From Ignavibacteria bacterium (GTDB lineage Bacteria; Bacteroidota; Ignavibacteria; Ignavibacteriales; Melioribacteraceae): a stretch of DNA of 14,827 nucleotides. Each line of letters begins with the position of its first letter. Position 1 is the stretch's first letter. The DNA is taken from NCBI GenBank assembly GCA_027347545.1, contig DAIEQT010000049.1, forward strand, positions 1 through 14,827, given 5' to 3'. The translations under genes and the position numbers were made by a program. The notes beneath the pieces were generated by a model. It ran no database searches. It had not been told where the DNA came from and saw nothing but the letters and a program-made list of their open reading frames with translations. Shown here piece by piece: positions 1-7,032 of the stretch.

Positions 1-2
1 AA

Positions 3-755
3 ATTGAGCAAAAATATCTTGAAGATATATACGAAATAAAAGTTGTTGCAGATTCTCTTTCGGCAATGTTTTTAGCACAGAAAGAAAAAGATGCTAACTT
101 TAAGACCGAAATGGAGAATAAAAAAACATCGTTTGAAGAGGAATTGTTTCAGAAAAAACTGCAGTGGAAACTAGAACAAGACAATTATGAAAACTCCAAA
201 AAAGAAAGAGATGCTCTATTAAAAAAAGAAAGACAAAGAGAAGAAGAGGACTATAATTATAATCTTCAGCTTAAGAGAAAAAAAGATTCAGACACATATT
301 CAGAGCAGAAAGAGCTACTTGAAAAAGAACTTGTTGATAAAAGGACAACCGTTGAAAAAGAATTAACCGAACGTGAGAAAATTGTTGCATCAAAAGAAAA
401 AGAATTAGCGGAGCTTAAGGCTAAAGTCGAAAACTTTTCTAAGGAATTGGAGAACGCTGTTAAAGAAACCGAAAAATCTGTTATAGAAAAAATTGAGTTT
501 AAGTTTAGGCATCAATCCGAACTTAGCCAAAAAGAAATAGAAGGAGAGCGGAATTTGCATAAACAGCTTGTTCAATCACTCGAGAATAAAATTAAAGAAC
601 AAACTGAACAAATAAAGCAGCTTGCACTAAAAGTAAATGAGTCTGGTCAGCAAGTTCAGACAATTGCCCTAAAAGCAATAGAATCTGCTTCAGGAGGCGT
701 TTCGTTACAAAGAGCATTTGCAGCCGGCTCAGAAAAAAATACTGAGTCCAAATGA
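3..755 (+). CDS. Coiled-coil protein of unknown function, 5' end outside the window
   Basis: The frame is open from the left edge (position 3) to the TGA at 753-755, so the gene probably begins upstream; the ATG at 66 lies inside a continuous reading frame and is not a convincing start. The visible 250 residues are almost entirely charged and rich in Lys, Glu and Gln, with heptad-like spacing of Leu/Ile/Val, which predicts a long alpha-helical coiled coil. No signal peptide, membrane segment or catalytic motif is visible. The last ~25 residues break the coil with a Ser/Gly/Ala segment (SASGGVSLQ...FAAGSEK). Such proteins are often annotated as myosin-like or hypothetical, but the resemblance may only reflect composition. 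It lies next to a toxin-antitoxin pair, which suggests an accessory location. A structural or scaffold role is possible but no function can be assigned. Confidence 0.75.
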   Translation: MEQKYLEDIYEIKVVADSLSAMFLAQKEKDANFKTEMENKKTSFEEELFQKKLQWKLEQDNYENSKKERDALLKKERQREEEDYNYNLQLKRKKDSDTYSEQKELLEKELVDKRTTVEKELTEREKIVASKEKELAELKAKVENFSKELENAVKETEKSVIEKIEFKFRHQSELSQKEIEGERNLHKQLVQSLENKIKEQTEQIKQLALKVNESGQQVQTIALKAIESASGGVSLQRAFAAGSEKNTESK

Positions 756-768
756 GATGTTTAATTAA

Positions 769-866
769 AGGGCTGCTCTAAAAAATCAATATACTTTGCG
801 GACTTTGTGTTTTCTTTGCGAACTCTGCGTGAAATTTTTATAAATACTAATTTTTAGAACTGCCCT
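769..866. repeat. Small intergenic element with terminal inverted repeats and CTTTGCG-type heptamers
   Basis: The ends form an imperfect 16-bp inverted repeat: AGGGCTGCTCTAAAAA at 769-784 and TTTTTAGAACTGCCCT at 851-866, matching at 14 of 16 positions. Between them are four related heptamers on the plus strand: CTTTGCG (794-800), CTTTGTG (803-809), CTTTGCG (814-820) and CTCTGCG (823-829), spaced 9, 11 and 9 nt apart. Similar heptamers recur at 11524-11578. No ORF of credible length lies inside. It separates the coiled-coil gene from the toxin-antitoxin pair and could fold into a long hairpin. It is best described as a small non-coding repeat of unknown mobility. Confidence 0.5.
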
Positions 867-885
867 AAACAATAAGGAAATACCA

Positions 886-1095
886 ATGGAAAGTAAATTT
901 TCTCTTACGATAGATATCACACCAGCCCAAATTATTGAAGCTATAATGCGAATGAAGAAAAGTGAAAGGAATACTTTAGTCGAAGATATTCTAGCTGCTG
1001 CAAGTCCGGAGTACCTTAAAAGCATTGAAGAAGCACGTACCGATTACAAAAAAGGACGTGTTTACACACACAATGAGGTATTCGACTCAAAGTGA
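886..1095 (+). CDS. Putative antitoxin of a type II toxin-antitoxin pair
   Basis: This 69-residue protein sits directly upstream of a RelE/ParE-type toxin, and the two genes overlap by 3 nt, the usual arrangement of type II modules in which the antitoxin is translated first. The start ATG has a good ribosome site (AAGGAA, 875-880). The N-terminal part (SLTIDITPAQIIEAIMRM, about 6-23) could form a short beta-strand and helix. The C-terminal part (EEARTDYKKGRVYTHNEVF, about 48-66) resembles the toxin-wrapping tails of small antitoxins of the RelB/Phd type. I cannot assign a named antitoxin family from the sequence. The role is inferred mainly from size, position and partner. If typical, it neutralises the toxin and represses the shared promoter. 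Confidence 0.7.
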   Translation: MESKFSLTIDITPAQIIEAIMRMKKSERNTLVEDILAAASPEYLKSIEEARTDYKKGRVYTHNEVFDSK

Positions 1096-1349
1096 AATTC
1101 GAACTCGTTTATACAAAAAGGGCATTTAAGGATATCCAAAACTTAGACCAGCACGTGAAGCTTCGTCTCAAAAAATCGCTTGAATTATTTTCTGTAAGCC
1201 CATTTGATCATGCGGAAAAATTGACGAATCACAGTATCGGTAGTTATCGGTTTCGTGTAAGAGATTATAGAATTATTTTTGATGTGGGCGATGAAAGAAT
1301 AATTATTCTACATGTTGGTCACCGTAAAGAAATTTATAGAAAGAAATAA
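1092..1349 (+). CDS. RelE/ParE superfamily toxin
   Basis: The 85-residue protein has the RelE/ParE fold signature: an N-terminal strand (MKFELVYTKRAFKDIQNL), two helices, then the C-terminal strands SYRFRVRDYRIIFDVGDE and IIILHVGHRKEIYRK (about residues 51-84). The conserved Arg residues in the RVRDYRI segment and the HRKEIYRK end are typical of the family. RelE members cut mRNA at the ribosome and ParE members poison gyrase; the sequence does not let me decide between them, although the HR..IY ending is common in RelE-like proteins. The start is GTG at 1092, overlapping the antitoxin stop TGA at 1093-1095, which implies translational coupling. Length is normal and nothing appears broken, so the module may be active. 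Confidence 0.88.
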   Translation: MKFELVYTKRAFKDIQNLDQHVKLRLKKSLELFSVSPFDHAEKLTNHSIGSYRFRVRDYRIIFDVGDERIIILHVGHRKEIYRKK

Positions 1350-1463
1350 ACTCAAATTCTTGCTTTCCATTTTCACGTTTCACCTTTAGCTTTTTACGTC
1401 TCCCGTTTTTTCCTTTCCCGTTTAGCCTCCAACGTCTTCAAAGCAACTTTTCCCGCTTTTTAA
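1350..1463. other. Pyrimidine-rich intergenic spacer upstream of hrcA
   Basis: From about 1361 to 1440 the plus strand is strongly C/T-biased and carries degenerate repeats of ACGTTT, ACGTC and CCCGTTT roughly every 13 nt. No ORF, hairpin terminator or CIRCE operator (TTAGCACTC-N9-GAGTGCTAA) is seen. It looks like a decayed intergenic repeat, and it also marks the border between the accessory genes and the heat-shock operon. Confidence 0.45.
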
Positions 1464-1471
1464 TAACTTTG
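1464..1471 (+). promoter_or_regulatory. Candidate Bacteroidota-type -7 element of the hrcA operon
   Basis: TAACTTTG matches the Bacteroidota consensus TAnnTTTG. Transcription would begin about 6-9 nt downstream, leaving a leader of roughly 12-18 nt before the ATG at 1493. No clear TTTG -33 box is found about 20 nt upstream. The position argues against the TTG at 1469 as the start codon, because that TTG lies within the promoter. Confidence 0.5.
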
Positions 1472-1492
1472 CGCCGTCGCAATAAAGGGTAT

Positions 1493-2539
1493 ATGCCAGA
1501 TTATCAATTAAAAGACAGAGAAAAGGCGATTCTGCGGTTTGTGATTCATCAATTTATACTTACCGCAAATCCGGTTGGCTCGCGCAATGTTTCCAAAAAA
1601 TTTGATTTGGGACTTTCGCCGGCTTCCATCCGTAATGTGATGGCGGATTTGGAAGAGCTGGGTCTGCTCGGTCATCCGCATACATCCGCCGGGAGAACTC
1701 CAACGGATAAAGGCTACCGCGTTTATGTTGATTCGCTTATGGATCCGCCGCTTATTGATGCAAAGGCAAAACAAATTGTTGATTTGAATTTAATATCTAC
1801 TCAAACCGAAACTGAAAATTTGCTTCAGGTTACCTCCGCAATTTTGAGCGATCTTACAAATCAACTCGCAATGGTTACTTATCCAAAGTTTGAACAAGCA
1901 GTTCTGGAAAAAATTCAGATTGTTCAGCTTTCTTCAACGAGAATTTTGGTTGTGGTTAGCGTCCAATCCGGCATGATTAGAACAATCACATTAGAAATTG
2001 ATGCCGAAGTAAACGAAGCTCAGATTGTATCAATACAACAACTGTTGAACGAACGGCTTTGCGGTTTACGTTTCTCAGAGATTCGTAATTCATTGGAAGA
2101 AAGAGTAAAAGATGTTTCAACAGAAGCTTACCGGCCGATCATCCGTGTCTTTCTGGATAGTGTGGATAAAATTTTTACGGATGCCAGTACGGAAAAAACA
2201 ATTATTGCCGGAACAAAAAATATGCTCAATCAGCCGGAGTTTGTAGATCATGAAAAATTTCAGAGCGTGATTGAACTGGTTGAGAACAAAGATATTATTA
2301 TTCACGTTCTTGATAGCAACAAGCAATCGCAAGAAAACGATCTTGCAATCCGCATAGGGCAAGAAAATATAGATGAAAAACTTACCGAGTACAGTATGAT
2401 TACTAAAGAGTATCAAGTTGGCGGACTGACGGGAACGCTTGGAATTATGGGTCCGAAAAGAATGGACTATTCAAAAGTAATTGCTGCTGTTGTTTATGTT
2501 GCAGAGCAGCTTGGACAAGAACTTACAAAGCAAAGATAA
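1493..2539 (+). CDS. hrcA: Heat-inducible transcription repressor HrcA
   Basis: HrcA represses chaperone operons by binding CIRCE operators and is itself kept active by GroEL. The 348-residue protein has the N-terminal winged-helix DNA-binding domain (about 1-80) with the family signature LSPASIRNVMADLEELGLL followed by HTSAGRTPTDKGYRVYVD, then the GAF-like dimerisation core. It ends in the characteristic GTLGIMGPKRMDYSKVI segment near the C-terminus. I chose ATG 1493, preceded by AAAGGG at 1484-1489, over an upstream in-frame TTG at 1469 because the latter overlaps the promoter octamer. The gene is followed after 27 nt by grpE and then dnaJ, the usual heat-shock operon. No CIRCE operator is visible upstream, so autoregulation through CIRCE is not supported here. 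Length is typical for the family. Confidence 0.97.
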   Translation: MPDYQLKDREKAILRFVIHQFILTANPVGSRNVSKKFDLGLSPASIRNVMADLEELGLLGHPHTSAGRTPTDKGYRVYVDSLMDPPLIDAKAKQIVDLNLISTQTETENLLQVTSAILSDLTNQLAMVTYPKFEQAVLEKIQIVQLSSTRILVVVSVQSGMIRTITLEIDAEVNEAQIVSIQQLLNERLCGLRFSEIRNSLEERVKDVSTEAYRPIIRVFLDSVDKIFTDASTEKTIIAGTKNMLNQPEFVDHEKFQSVIELVENKDIIIHVLDSNKQSQENDLAIRIGQENIDEKLTEYSMITKEYQVGGLTGTLGIMGPKRMDYSKVIAAVVYVAEQLGQELTKQR

Positions 2540-2566
2540 ATTACATTTACGGAGAATTAACAAGCA

Positions 2567-3199
2567 ATGGAAGAAATGAAAGACCAAAATGATTTACAAA
2601 ACCAAGAAGATAATTCAATACCAATAGAAAGAGTTGAAACTGCTCAAGAGCCGGCACAAGTTCAACCCAACGAATTAGAACAAAAGGAGAATGAACTGAA
2701 AGCTACTCAAGTGAAAATTAATGAGTTGGAAAAGCAAACTGCGGAATTGAAAGACTCGCTGTTAAGAAAAGTTGCCGAATTTGAAAACTACAAGCGCAGA
2801 AATGAAAATGAGCAGATGAATCTTTTGAAGTACGCTGCCGAGCCTTTTATCAAAAGTGTGCTCTCTGTTTATGATGATCTTGAGCGCTCTCTTTCTCATA
2901 TTGATGATGAGAATAGTTTTGAATCAACAAAAAAAGGTTTGCAGCTTGTGTTTGATAAGTTTAACAAAACCCTCGATGCACAAGGTGTAAAAAAGATTGA
3001 AGCTAAAGGCAAACCGTTTGATGTTCATTTTCATGAAGCGTTAATGCAGCAACCGGTAGAAGGTGTAGCGCCTCACACAGTTCTTGATGTAATTGAGCCT
3101 GGTTATCTTTATAAAGATAAAGTAATTCGCCACGCAAAAGTTATTGTAAGCGCGGAATTAGCCTCGCCGGAAACTGAAAACACAAATCAAGAAGGATAA
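2567..3199 (+). CDS. grpE: Nucleotide exchange factor GrpE
   Basis: GrpE is the cytoplasmic co-chaperone that releases ADP from DnaK and can act as a thermosensor. The 210-residue protein has an acidic, low-complexity N-terminus (1-40), a long helical dimerisation region (about 40-110, including LRKVAEFENYKRR and VLSVYDDLERSL), and the C-terminal beta domain with the diagnostic FDVHFHEALMQQP and GYLYKDKVIRHAKVIVS segments (about 151-195). The ATG at 2567 has a GGAG at 2551-2554, a rather long spacing of 12 nt; a second in-frame ATG at 2576 is possible but further away. It lies between hrcA and dnaJ, 6 nt before dnaJ. Its DnaK partner is not in this operon and must be encoded elsewhere. Confidence 0.97.
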   Translation: MEEMKDQNDLQNQEDNSIPIERVETAQEPAQVQPNELEQKENELKATQVKINELEKQTAELKDSLLRKVAEFENYKRRNENEQMNLLKYAAEPFIKSVLSVYDDLERSLSHIDDENSFESTKKGLQLVFDKFNKTLDAQGVKKIEAKGKPFDVHFHEALMQQPVEGVAPHTVLDVIEPGYLYKDKVIRHAKVIVSAELASPETENTNQEG

Positions 3200-3205
3200 T
3201 GATTA

Positions 3206-4324
3206 ATGGCTAAGCGTGATTATTACGAAATCTTAGGAGTTGGAAAAAATGCTACCGCGGATGAATTAAAGAAGTCTTATAGAAAGCTTGCGATGCAGTA
3301 TCATCCGGACCGTAACCAGGGTGATAAGGAAGCGGAAGAAAAATTTAAGGAAGCTGCGGAAGCATACGAAGTACTCAGCAATCCGGATAAGAAAGCCAAG
3401 TATGACCGTTACGGACACAGCGGCTTGCGTGGTGGCGAAGATTTCCACAGCTATCAAAACGTAAATGATATCTTCAGCAACTTCTCGGATATTTTTGGCG
3501 GTGCATTCGGCGGCTCATCAATCTTCGATGATTTCTTTGGCGGCGGTGGTTCCGGGAGGTCACGTCAGCGCAGTCAAGGTCAACCCGGCACAGATTTGAA
3601 AATCACTCTCAAACTTTCGCTCGAAGAAATTGCTGCCGGTACTACTAAAAAAGTTAAAATCAAAAAACAGAATAAGTGTACAACATGCAGCGGAACCGGC
3701 GCAAGAAGTTCTTCTTCATTTAAGACTTGTTCTGTTTGTAACGGAACCGGAGAGATAAGACAAGTATCCCGTTCGATTTTTGGTCAGTTTGTAAATATAG
3801 CTCCATGTAATAATTGCAACGGAACCGGAAAAATTATTGGCGAGCCTTGCACAACTTGTAAAGGCGGCGGCAGAATTCAAGATGAATCCACAATTAAGAT
3901 AAGCGTTCCAGCCGGTGTGATGGATGGAAATTACATGACGTTGCGTGGCGAAGGTAATGCGGGCAAACAAGGCGGACCAGCAGGTGATATAATTGTAATT
4001 TTCGAAGAGATTCCGCATATTTATTTTACTCGTGATGGTGATAATGTTATTTATGATCTATACATTAGCTATACAGAAGCTGTTCTTGGAACTGAAGTTG
4101 AAGTGCCAACATTGAACGGAAAAGCTAAATTAAAAATTGAATCCGGAACTCCAGCCGGAAAATATTTAAAGATGCGCGAGAAAGGGATTCAGCACCTTAA
4201 TAGTCATGGAGCCGGTGATCAACTTGTAAGAATTAACATTCATGTTCCTAAGAATGTATCTGCTAAAGAAAAAGAGTTGCTTAAGGAATTAGAGAAACTG
4301 CCTAATATGCAGCCGGGCAAATAG
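3206..4324 (+). CDS. dnaJ: Chaperone DnaJ (Hsp40, type I)
   Basis: DnaJ delivers unfolded clients to DnaK and stimulates its ATPase. The 372-residue protein is full-length type I: J domain at 1-70 with the essential HPD at 33-35; Gly/Phe-rich linker at about 72-116; zinc-binding domain with four CxxCxGxG repeats at Cys158/161, 175/178, 201/204 and 215/218; then the substrate-binding C-terminal domains (about 228-350). All eight zinc ligands are present. The ATG at 3206 follows a GAAGGA ribosome site (3191-3196) that overlaps the end of grpE, so the two genes are translated together. A strong hairpin terminator begins 48 nt after the stop, making this the last gene of the operon. Confidence 0.98.
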   Translation: MAKRDYYEILGVGKNATADELKKSYRKLAMQYHPDRNQGDKEAEEKFKEAAEAYEVLSNPDKKAKYDRYGHSGLRGGEDFHSYQNVNDIFSNFSDIFGGAFGGSSIFDDFFGGGGSGRSRQRSQGQPGTDLKITLKLSLEEIAAGTTKKVKIKKQNKCTTCSGTGARSSSSFKTCSVCNGTGEIRQVSRSIFGQFVNIAPCNNCNGTGKIIGEPCTTCKGGGRIQDESTIKISVPAGVMDGNYMTLRGEGNAGKQGGPAGDIIVIFEEIPHIYFTRDGDNVIYDLYISYTEAVLGTEVEVPTLNGKAKLKIESGTPAGKYLKMREKGIQHLNSHGAGDQLVRINIHVPKNVSAKEKELLKELEKLPNMQPGK

Positions 4325-4371
4325 CTTGTAGTAATTGTTCTTTTCAAATTCTGCACTGTAATAGAAAACTG

Positions 4372-4405
4372 CCCGCTTCAGTATTGAAGCGGGAATTAAT
4401 TTTTC
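4372..4405 (+). terminator. Rho-independent terminator after dnaJ
   Basis: A perfect 9-bp stem, CCCGCTTCA (4372-4380) and TGAAGCGGG (4385-4393), closes a 4-nt loop GTAT and is followed by the T-rich run AATTAATTTTTC. It ends the hrcA-grpE-dnaJ transcript and separates it from the following block. Confidence 0.88.
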
Positions 4406-4444
4406 ATTTCATAATATCCCAAATTGAAAACGCGGGGGGAAATA

Positions 4445-4960
4445 ATGAGAAATTGGATAGAGTTAATTTCTCGCAAAATCGGATTCACAAAAACAGAAAC
4501 ACAAATAGTTCTTTTTATACTTGCAGCGTTCGCAGTTGGTTTGCTAATCAACTATTTCAAAAGCCGGGCAAACGAAGCCGATTACCTTGAATTTGATTAT
4601 TCTGCTGAAGACAGTTTATTCAATGCCGCTCTTGGCAATGTTGAGATGGATGATATTGCTGCTAAAGACAGTGTGGAGAAAAGAGTTGCTTCTAAAAACG
4701 AACTTTTAGATTTTGGAAGCGGCAAAAAGAAAGTTGCTGCAATTCCAGCGCTAAAATCAATTTCTGCGATTGTAAACATCAATACAGCAAGCGCTGTGGA
4801 ATTATCATCTCTACCGGGAATTGGTTCAAAGACGGCGGAAAATATTTTAGCTTACAGAAAGAAGAATGGTAAATTTTCTAAAGCCGATCAGCTTCTTAAC
4901 ATAAAAGGAGTTGGTAAAGCAAAGCTTGCTAAATTACGCGAGCATATTAAATTTGAGTAA
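4445..4960 (+). CDS. Membrane-anchored ComEA-type helix-hairpin-helix protein
   Basis: ComEA-family proteins bind double-stranded DNA without sequence specificity and take part in natural DNA uptake. The 171-residue protein has one N-terminal membrane segment (about 20-37, IVLFILAAFAVGLLINYF), an acidic linker of about 70 residues, and a C-terminal tandem helix-hairpin-helix domain (about 108-170) with VNINTASAVELSSLPGIG and LLNIKGVGKAKLAKLREHI; both GxG hairpins are intact. The start is ATG 4445 with a GGGGGGA ribosome site (4434-4440); an in-frame TTG at 4424 is less likely because it lies upstream of that site. The gene overlaps or abuts a PilM-like gene. No comEC or comF is visible, so a competence role is inferred from family only; many bacteria carry such HhH proteins without known competence. 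Confidence 0.85.
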   Translation: MRNWIELISRKIGFTKTETQIVLFILAAFAVGLLINYFKSRANEADYLEFDYSAEDSLFNAALGNVEMDDIAAKDSVEKRVASKNELLDFGSGKKKVAAIPALKSISAIVNINTASAVELSSLPGIGSKTAENILAYRKKNGKFSKADQLLNIKGVGKAKLAKLREHIKFE

Positions 4961-4973
4961 GCAAAGAGGAAAT

Positions 4974-5888
4974 GTGTTTAACAATCACGCGGGAATAAAC
5001 TTAACAGATACAAAACTGCAAGTTGTAGAAATCAACTACCGCGAAGATTCTTTCTATTTAGATACCGTTGACCAGATTTTTCATGTTGAACATTTTTCGC
5101 CTGAACTTTCGGAAGACGCAATAATTGATTTGCTCCAAAGTTCGCTGGAAAAACTAAACAAGAGAAAGCCAATTCTTGCTAAGAATGTTTCCTTTTCGCT
5201 TCCAAACAATTTTTTTAAGATTTTCGAAATTCCTTACGACGATTCACTCGTTAAGAAAGATTTGATTGAACATTTCCGCTGGGAGCTATCTGTGCTGTAT
5301 CCCGATTGCAACAGCGAGGATTTTTTCCTTCAGCATATAGAAATTAACAAGAGTTCTCTAATTAAAGAAAAAAGGGCAATCGTAATTGCGATAGACCGGC
5401 GCCACGTATTTGCACTCAACAAATTTTGCGATAAGAAGAACTTGCAGCTAAAGTTTATAGATAATGTTCATTTGGCTTCCAATGCATTTTTGTATTTGGA
5501 GAAACCTTTAATTGATAACGAAGTTTCTCTGAGCATTTACATTGATCAAAAATTTTCTTCTGTTTCAGCTATGGATGGAGTGCATCCGTTCTATTTCAAA
5601 GTATTGAACCCGGATTCAAACAACATTTTTGTAGAACTCACTGAAACAATTAAAGAAATGGAAGAATTTAATCTTTCGATTACCGACTTTAAACGAGTCT
5701 TGCTATACGGGCAAGACATTGCTGAAGATTTTGAACATAGACTTAAAAACTTTTTCGGATTACCGCTCAAAAAAGTAAATCCCTTTGAGAGATTTAAAGT
5801 CGAAGAAACAATTCAAAAAAATCCTTTCTTTAAAATGAAATACAATTCCTTTACCGCTGCTGCGGGTATTGCAATTCGAATAATTTAA
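4974..5888 (+). CDS. PilM-like actin-fold protein, divergent
   Basis: PilM is the cytoplasmic, actin-like (FtsA-related) platform protein of type IV pilus machines, bound to the inner-membrane protein PilN. This 304-residue protein has the PilM layout: N-terminal HAGINLTDTKLQVVEIN (5-21), SFSLPNNFFKIFEIPYDD then EHFRWELSVLYP (about 73-110, matching the PilM VRWE..qyiPF region), a second phosphate-like strand (SLSIYIDQKFSSVSAM, 185-200), LLYGQDIAEDFEHRLKNFFG followed by P..KVNPF (243-271), and a final AAAGIAIR (296-302). The usual GIDxG Asp is replaced by Asn8, so nucleotide binding may be weakened. GTG 4974 is chosen because AGAGGA lies at 4965-4970; an in-frame TTG at 4953 would overlap the previous stop. 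No pilN, pilO or pilQ follows; instead the stop overlaps the rsmD start. The assignment rests on pattern similarity and is moderate. Confidence 0.7.
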   Translation: MFNNHAGINLTDTKLQVVEINYREDSFYLDTVDQIFHVEHFSPELSEDAIIDLLQSSLEKLNKRKPILAKNVSFSLPNNFFKIFEIPYDDSLVKKDLIEHFRWELSVLYPDCNSEDFFLQHIEINKSSLIKEKRAIVIAIDRRHVFALNKFCDKKNLQLKFIDNVHLASNAFLYLEKPLIDNEVSLSIYIDQKFSSVSAMDGVHPFYFKVLNPDSNNIFVELTETIKEMEEFNLSITDFKRVLLYGQDIAEDFEHRLKNFFGLPLKKVNPFERFKVEETIQKNPFFKMKYNSFTAAAGIAIRII

Positions 5889-6448
5889 TGAGAATAATCG
5901 CCGGAAAATTTAAAGGGAGGATAGTTAAGTTTCCAAAGTCGAATCTTGTTCGCCCCACAACAGATAAAACCAAAGAGTCGTTATTTAATTATCTCGTGCA
6001 CTCGATAGATTTTGAAGGCATAAAAGTTTGCGATGTTTACGCCGGTTCCGGTTCGCTTGGCTTGGAAGCGCTTAGCCGCGGTGCCGGTGAAGTTCATTTT
6101 GTTGAGAAAGATTTTCACGTTTCTAAAATGCTAGAAGAAAATATCAATTCGCTTAATTCAAAAGACGATTGCAAAATATTTAGAATGGAAGCAGTAAAGT
6201 TTTCCAAAATAGGCGAGCACGATTCTTACGATCTAATTCTCGCCGATCCGCCCTTTTTCAAATTTGATATTCATGACGCTGTGAAAAATCTTCTTGAGAG
6301 AAATTATCTCAGCGATGAAGGAATAATTATTCTAGAACGTTCAATCCAAACCAAGAAGGAAGATGAAGCCGCGTTTGGAATAGAATCTTTCAAGAAAATC
6401 GGGGATAGTCTTATATATCAGTTCGAAAAAAACACGCAAGAAAATTAA
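5888..6448 (+). CDS. rsmD: 16S rRNA (guanine966-N2)-methyltransferase RsmD
   Basis: RsmD uses S-adenosylmethionine to methylate guanine 966 of 16S rRNA in the small ribosomal subunit. The 186-residue protein starts with the family signature MRIIAGKFKGR, followed by RPTTDKTKESLFN (22-34), the SAM-binding loop DVYAGSGSLGLEALSRGA (49-66) and the catalytic DPPF motif (120-123). Length is normal. The ATG overlaps the stop of the PilM-like gene by one base (TAATG), implying translational coupling. It is followed 67 nt later by coaD, a pairing of rsmD with coaD that is conserved across many bacterial phyla. Confidence 0.96.
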   Translation: MRIIAGKFKGRIVKFPKSNLVRPTTDKTKESLFNYLVHSIDFEGIKVCDVYAGSGSLGLEALSRGAGEVHFVEKDFHVSKMLEENINSLNSKDDCKIFRMEAVKFSKIGEHDSYDLILADPPFFKFDIHDAVKNLLERNYLSDEGIIILERSIQTKKEDEAAFGIESFKKIGDSLIYQFEKNTQEN

Positions 6449-6515
6449 TTTTCACCGGACATGATTTTTTTTAGCAAAGTATTATATTTCAGCGAACACA
6501 AAAATCGGAATAGGC

Positions 6516-7001
6516 ATGAAAAGGGTAATTTATCCCGGTACTTTTGATCCAGTTACAAACGGTCACATTGACATTGTTAAGAGAGCCGTAGAATTATTCG
6601 ATGAAATTGTTGTTACCGTTGCGAAGAATCCCACCAAGACAGAAGTGTTTACTGTTGAAGAAAGAGTTGAAATGCTTACAGAAGTGATGAAGGAATTCCC
6701 TACTGTAAGGGTTGATTCATTTAACGGATTGGTTGTTGATCATGCGCGTGCTCTCGGCGCAGTTGGGATTATCCGCGGATTGCGTGCCGTGAGCGATTTT
6801 GAATATGAATTCCAGATGGCGTTAATGAATAGAAAACTTGCCGAAGATATATCAACAATTCTGCTTATGCCTCATGCAAGATATACATACCTAAACTCAA
6901 CAATCGTTAGAAATTTAGCCGCGTTTCATGGCGATGTTTCGGGATTCGTTCCGGAGATTGTTGAAGCTAAATTGAAAGAGAAGTTTCCTAAGAAGGATTA
7001 A
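6516..7001 (+). CDS. coaD: Phosphopantetheine adenylyltransferase (PPAT)
   Basis: CoaD transfers AMP from ATP to 4'-phosphopantetheine, giving dephospho-CoA, the penultimate step of coenzyme A synthesis. The 161-residue protein has the nucleotidyltransferase motifs YPGTFDPVTNGH (6-17, with the TxGH signature), IIRGLRAVSDFEYE (85-98) and LNSTIVRNLA (126-135), where the family usually has a Ser-Ser/Thr-x-Val-Lys run; Arg replaces Lys here, a conservative change. The ribosome site before ATG 6516 is weak. A possible -7-like TATATTTC lies at 6483-6490, so the gene may also have its own promoter besides read-through from rsmD. Length is normal. Confidence 0.98.
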   Translation: MKRVIYPGTFDPVTNGHIDIVKRAVELFDEIVVTVAKNPTKTEVFTVEERVEMLTEVMKEFPTVRVDSFNGLVVDHARALGAVGIIRGLRAVSDFEYEFQMALMNRKLAEDISTILLMPHARYTYLNSTIVRNLAAFHGDVSGFVPEIVEAKLKEKFPKKD

Positions 7002-7004
7002 TTC

Positions 7005-7032
7005 CTATAAATAGTTTTTTATTCATTTATAG
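7005..7032. repeat. AT-rich inverted repeat downstream of coaD
   Basis: CTATAAAT (7005-7012) and ATTTATAG (7025-7032) form a perfect 8-bp inverted repeat around a 12-nt loop that contains a T run. It is a weak, AT-only hairpin just after the coaD stop and may help end transcription, but it lacks a GC-rich stem. The rest of 7033-7216 shows no gene, RNA or further repeat that I can support. Confidence 0.35.

Noticed and set aside
786..1025. Minus-strand reading frame of 79 residues over the repeat and antitoxin
   Set aside because: It overlaps the antitoxin gene and the repeat, has no ribosome site and shows no protein-family features.
1469..1492. TTG start of hrcA giving eight extra residues
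   Set aside because: The TTG lies inside the TAACTTTG promoter octamer and has no ribosome site; ATG 1493 has AAAGGG just upstream and gives the usual family N-terminus.
1350..1492. CIRCE operator before hrcA
   Set aside because: No TTAGCACTC or GAGTGCTAA arm, even degenerate, is recognisable in this region.
3716..4018. Minus-strand reading frame of 100 residues inside dnaJ
   Set aside because: It is antisense to the conserved zinc domain of dnaJ and resembles no protein; it is a by-product of dnaJ codon usage.
4384..4590. Plus-strand reading frame beginning in the dnaJ terminator
   Set aside because: It overlaps the ComEA-type gene in another frame and starts inside the terminator stem.
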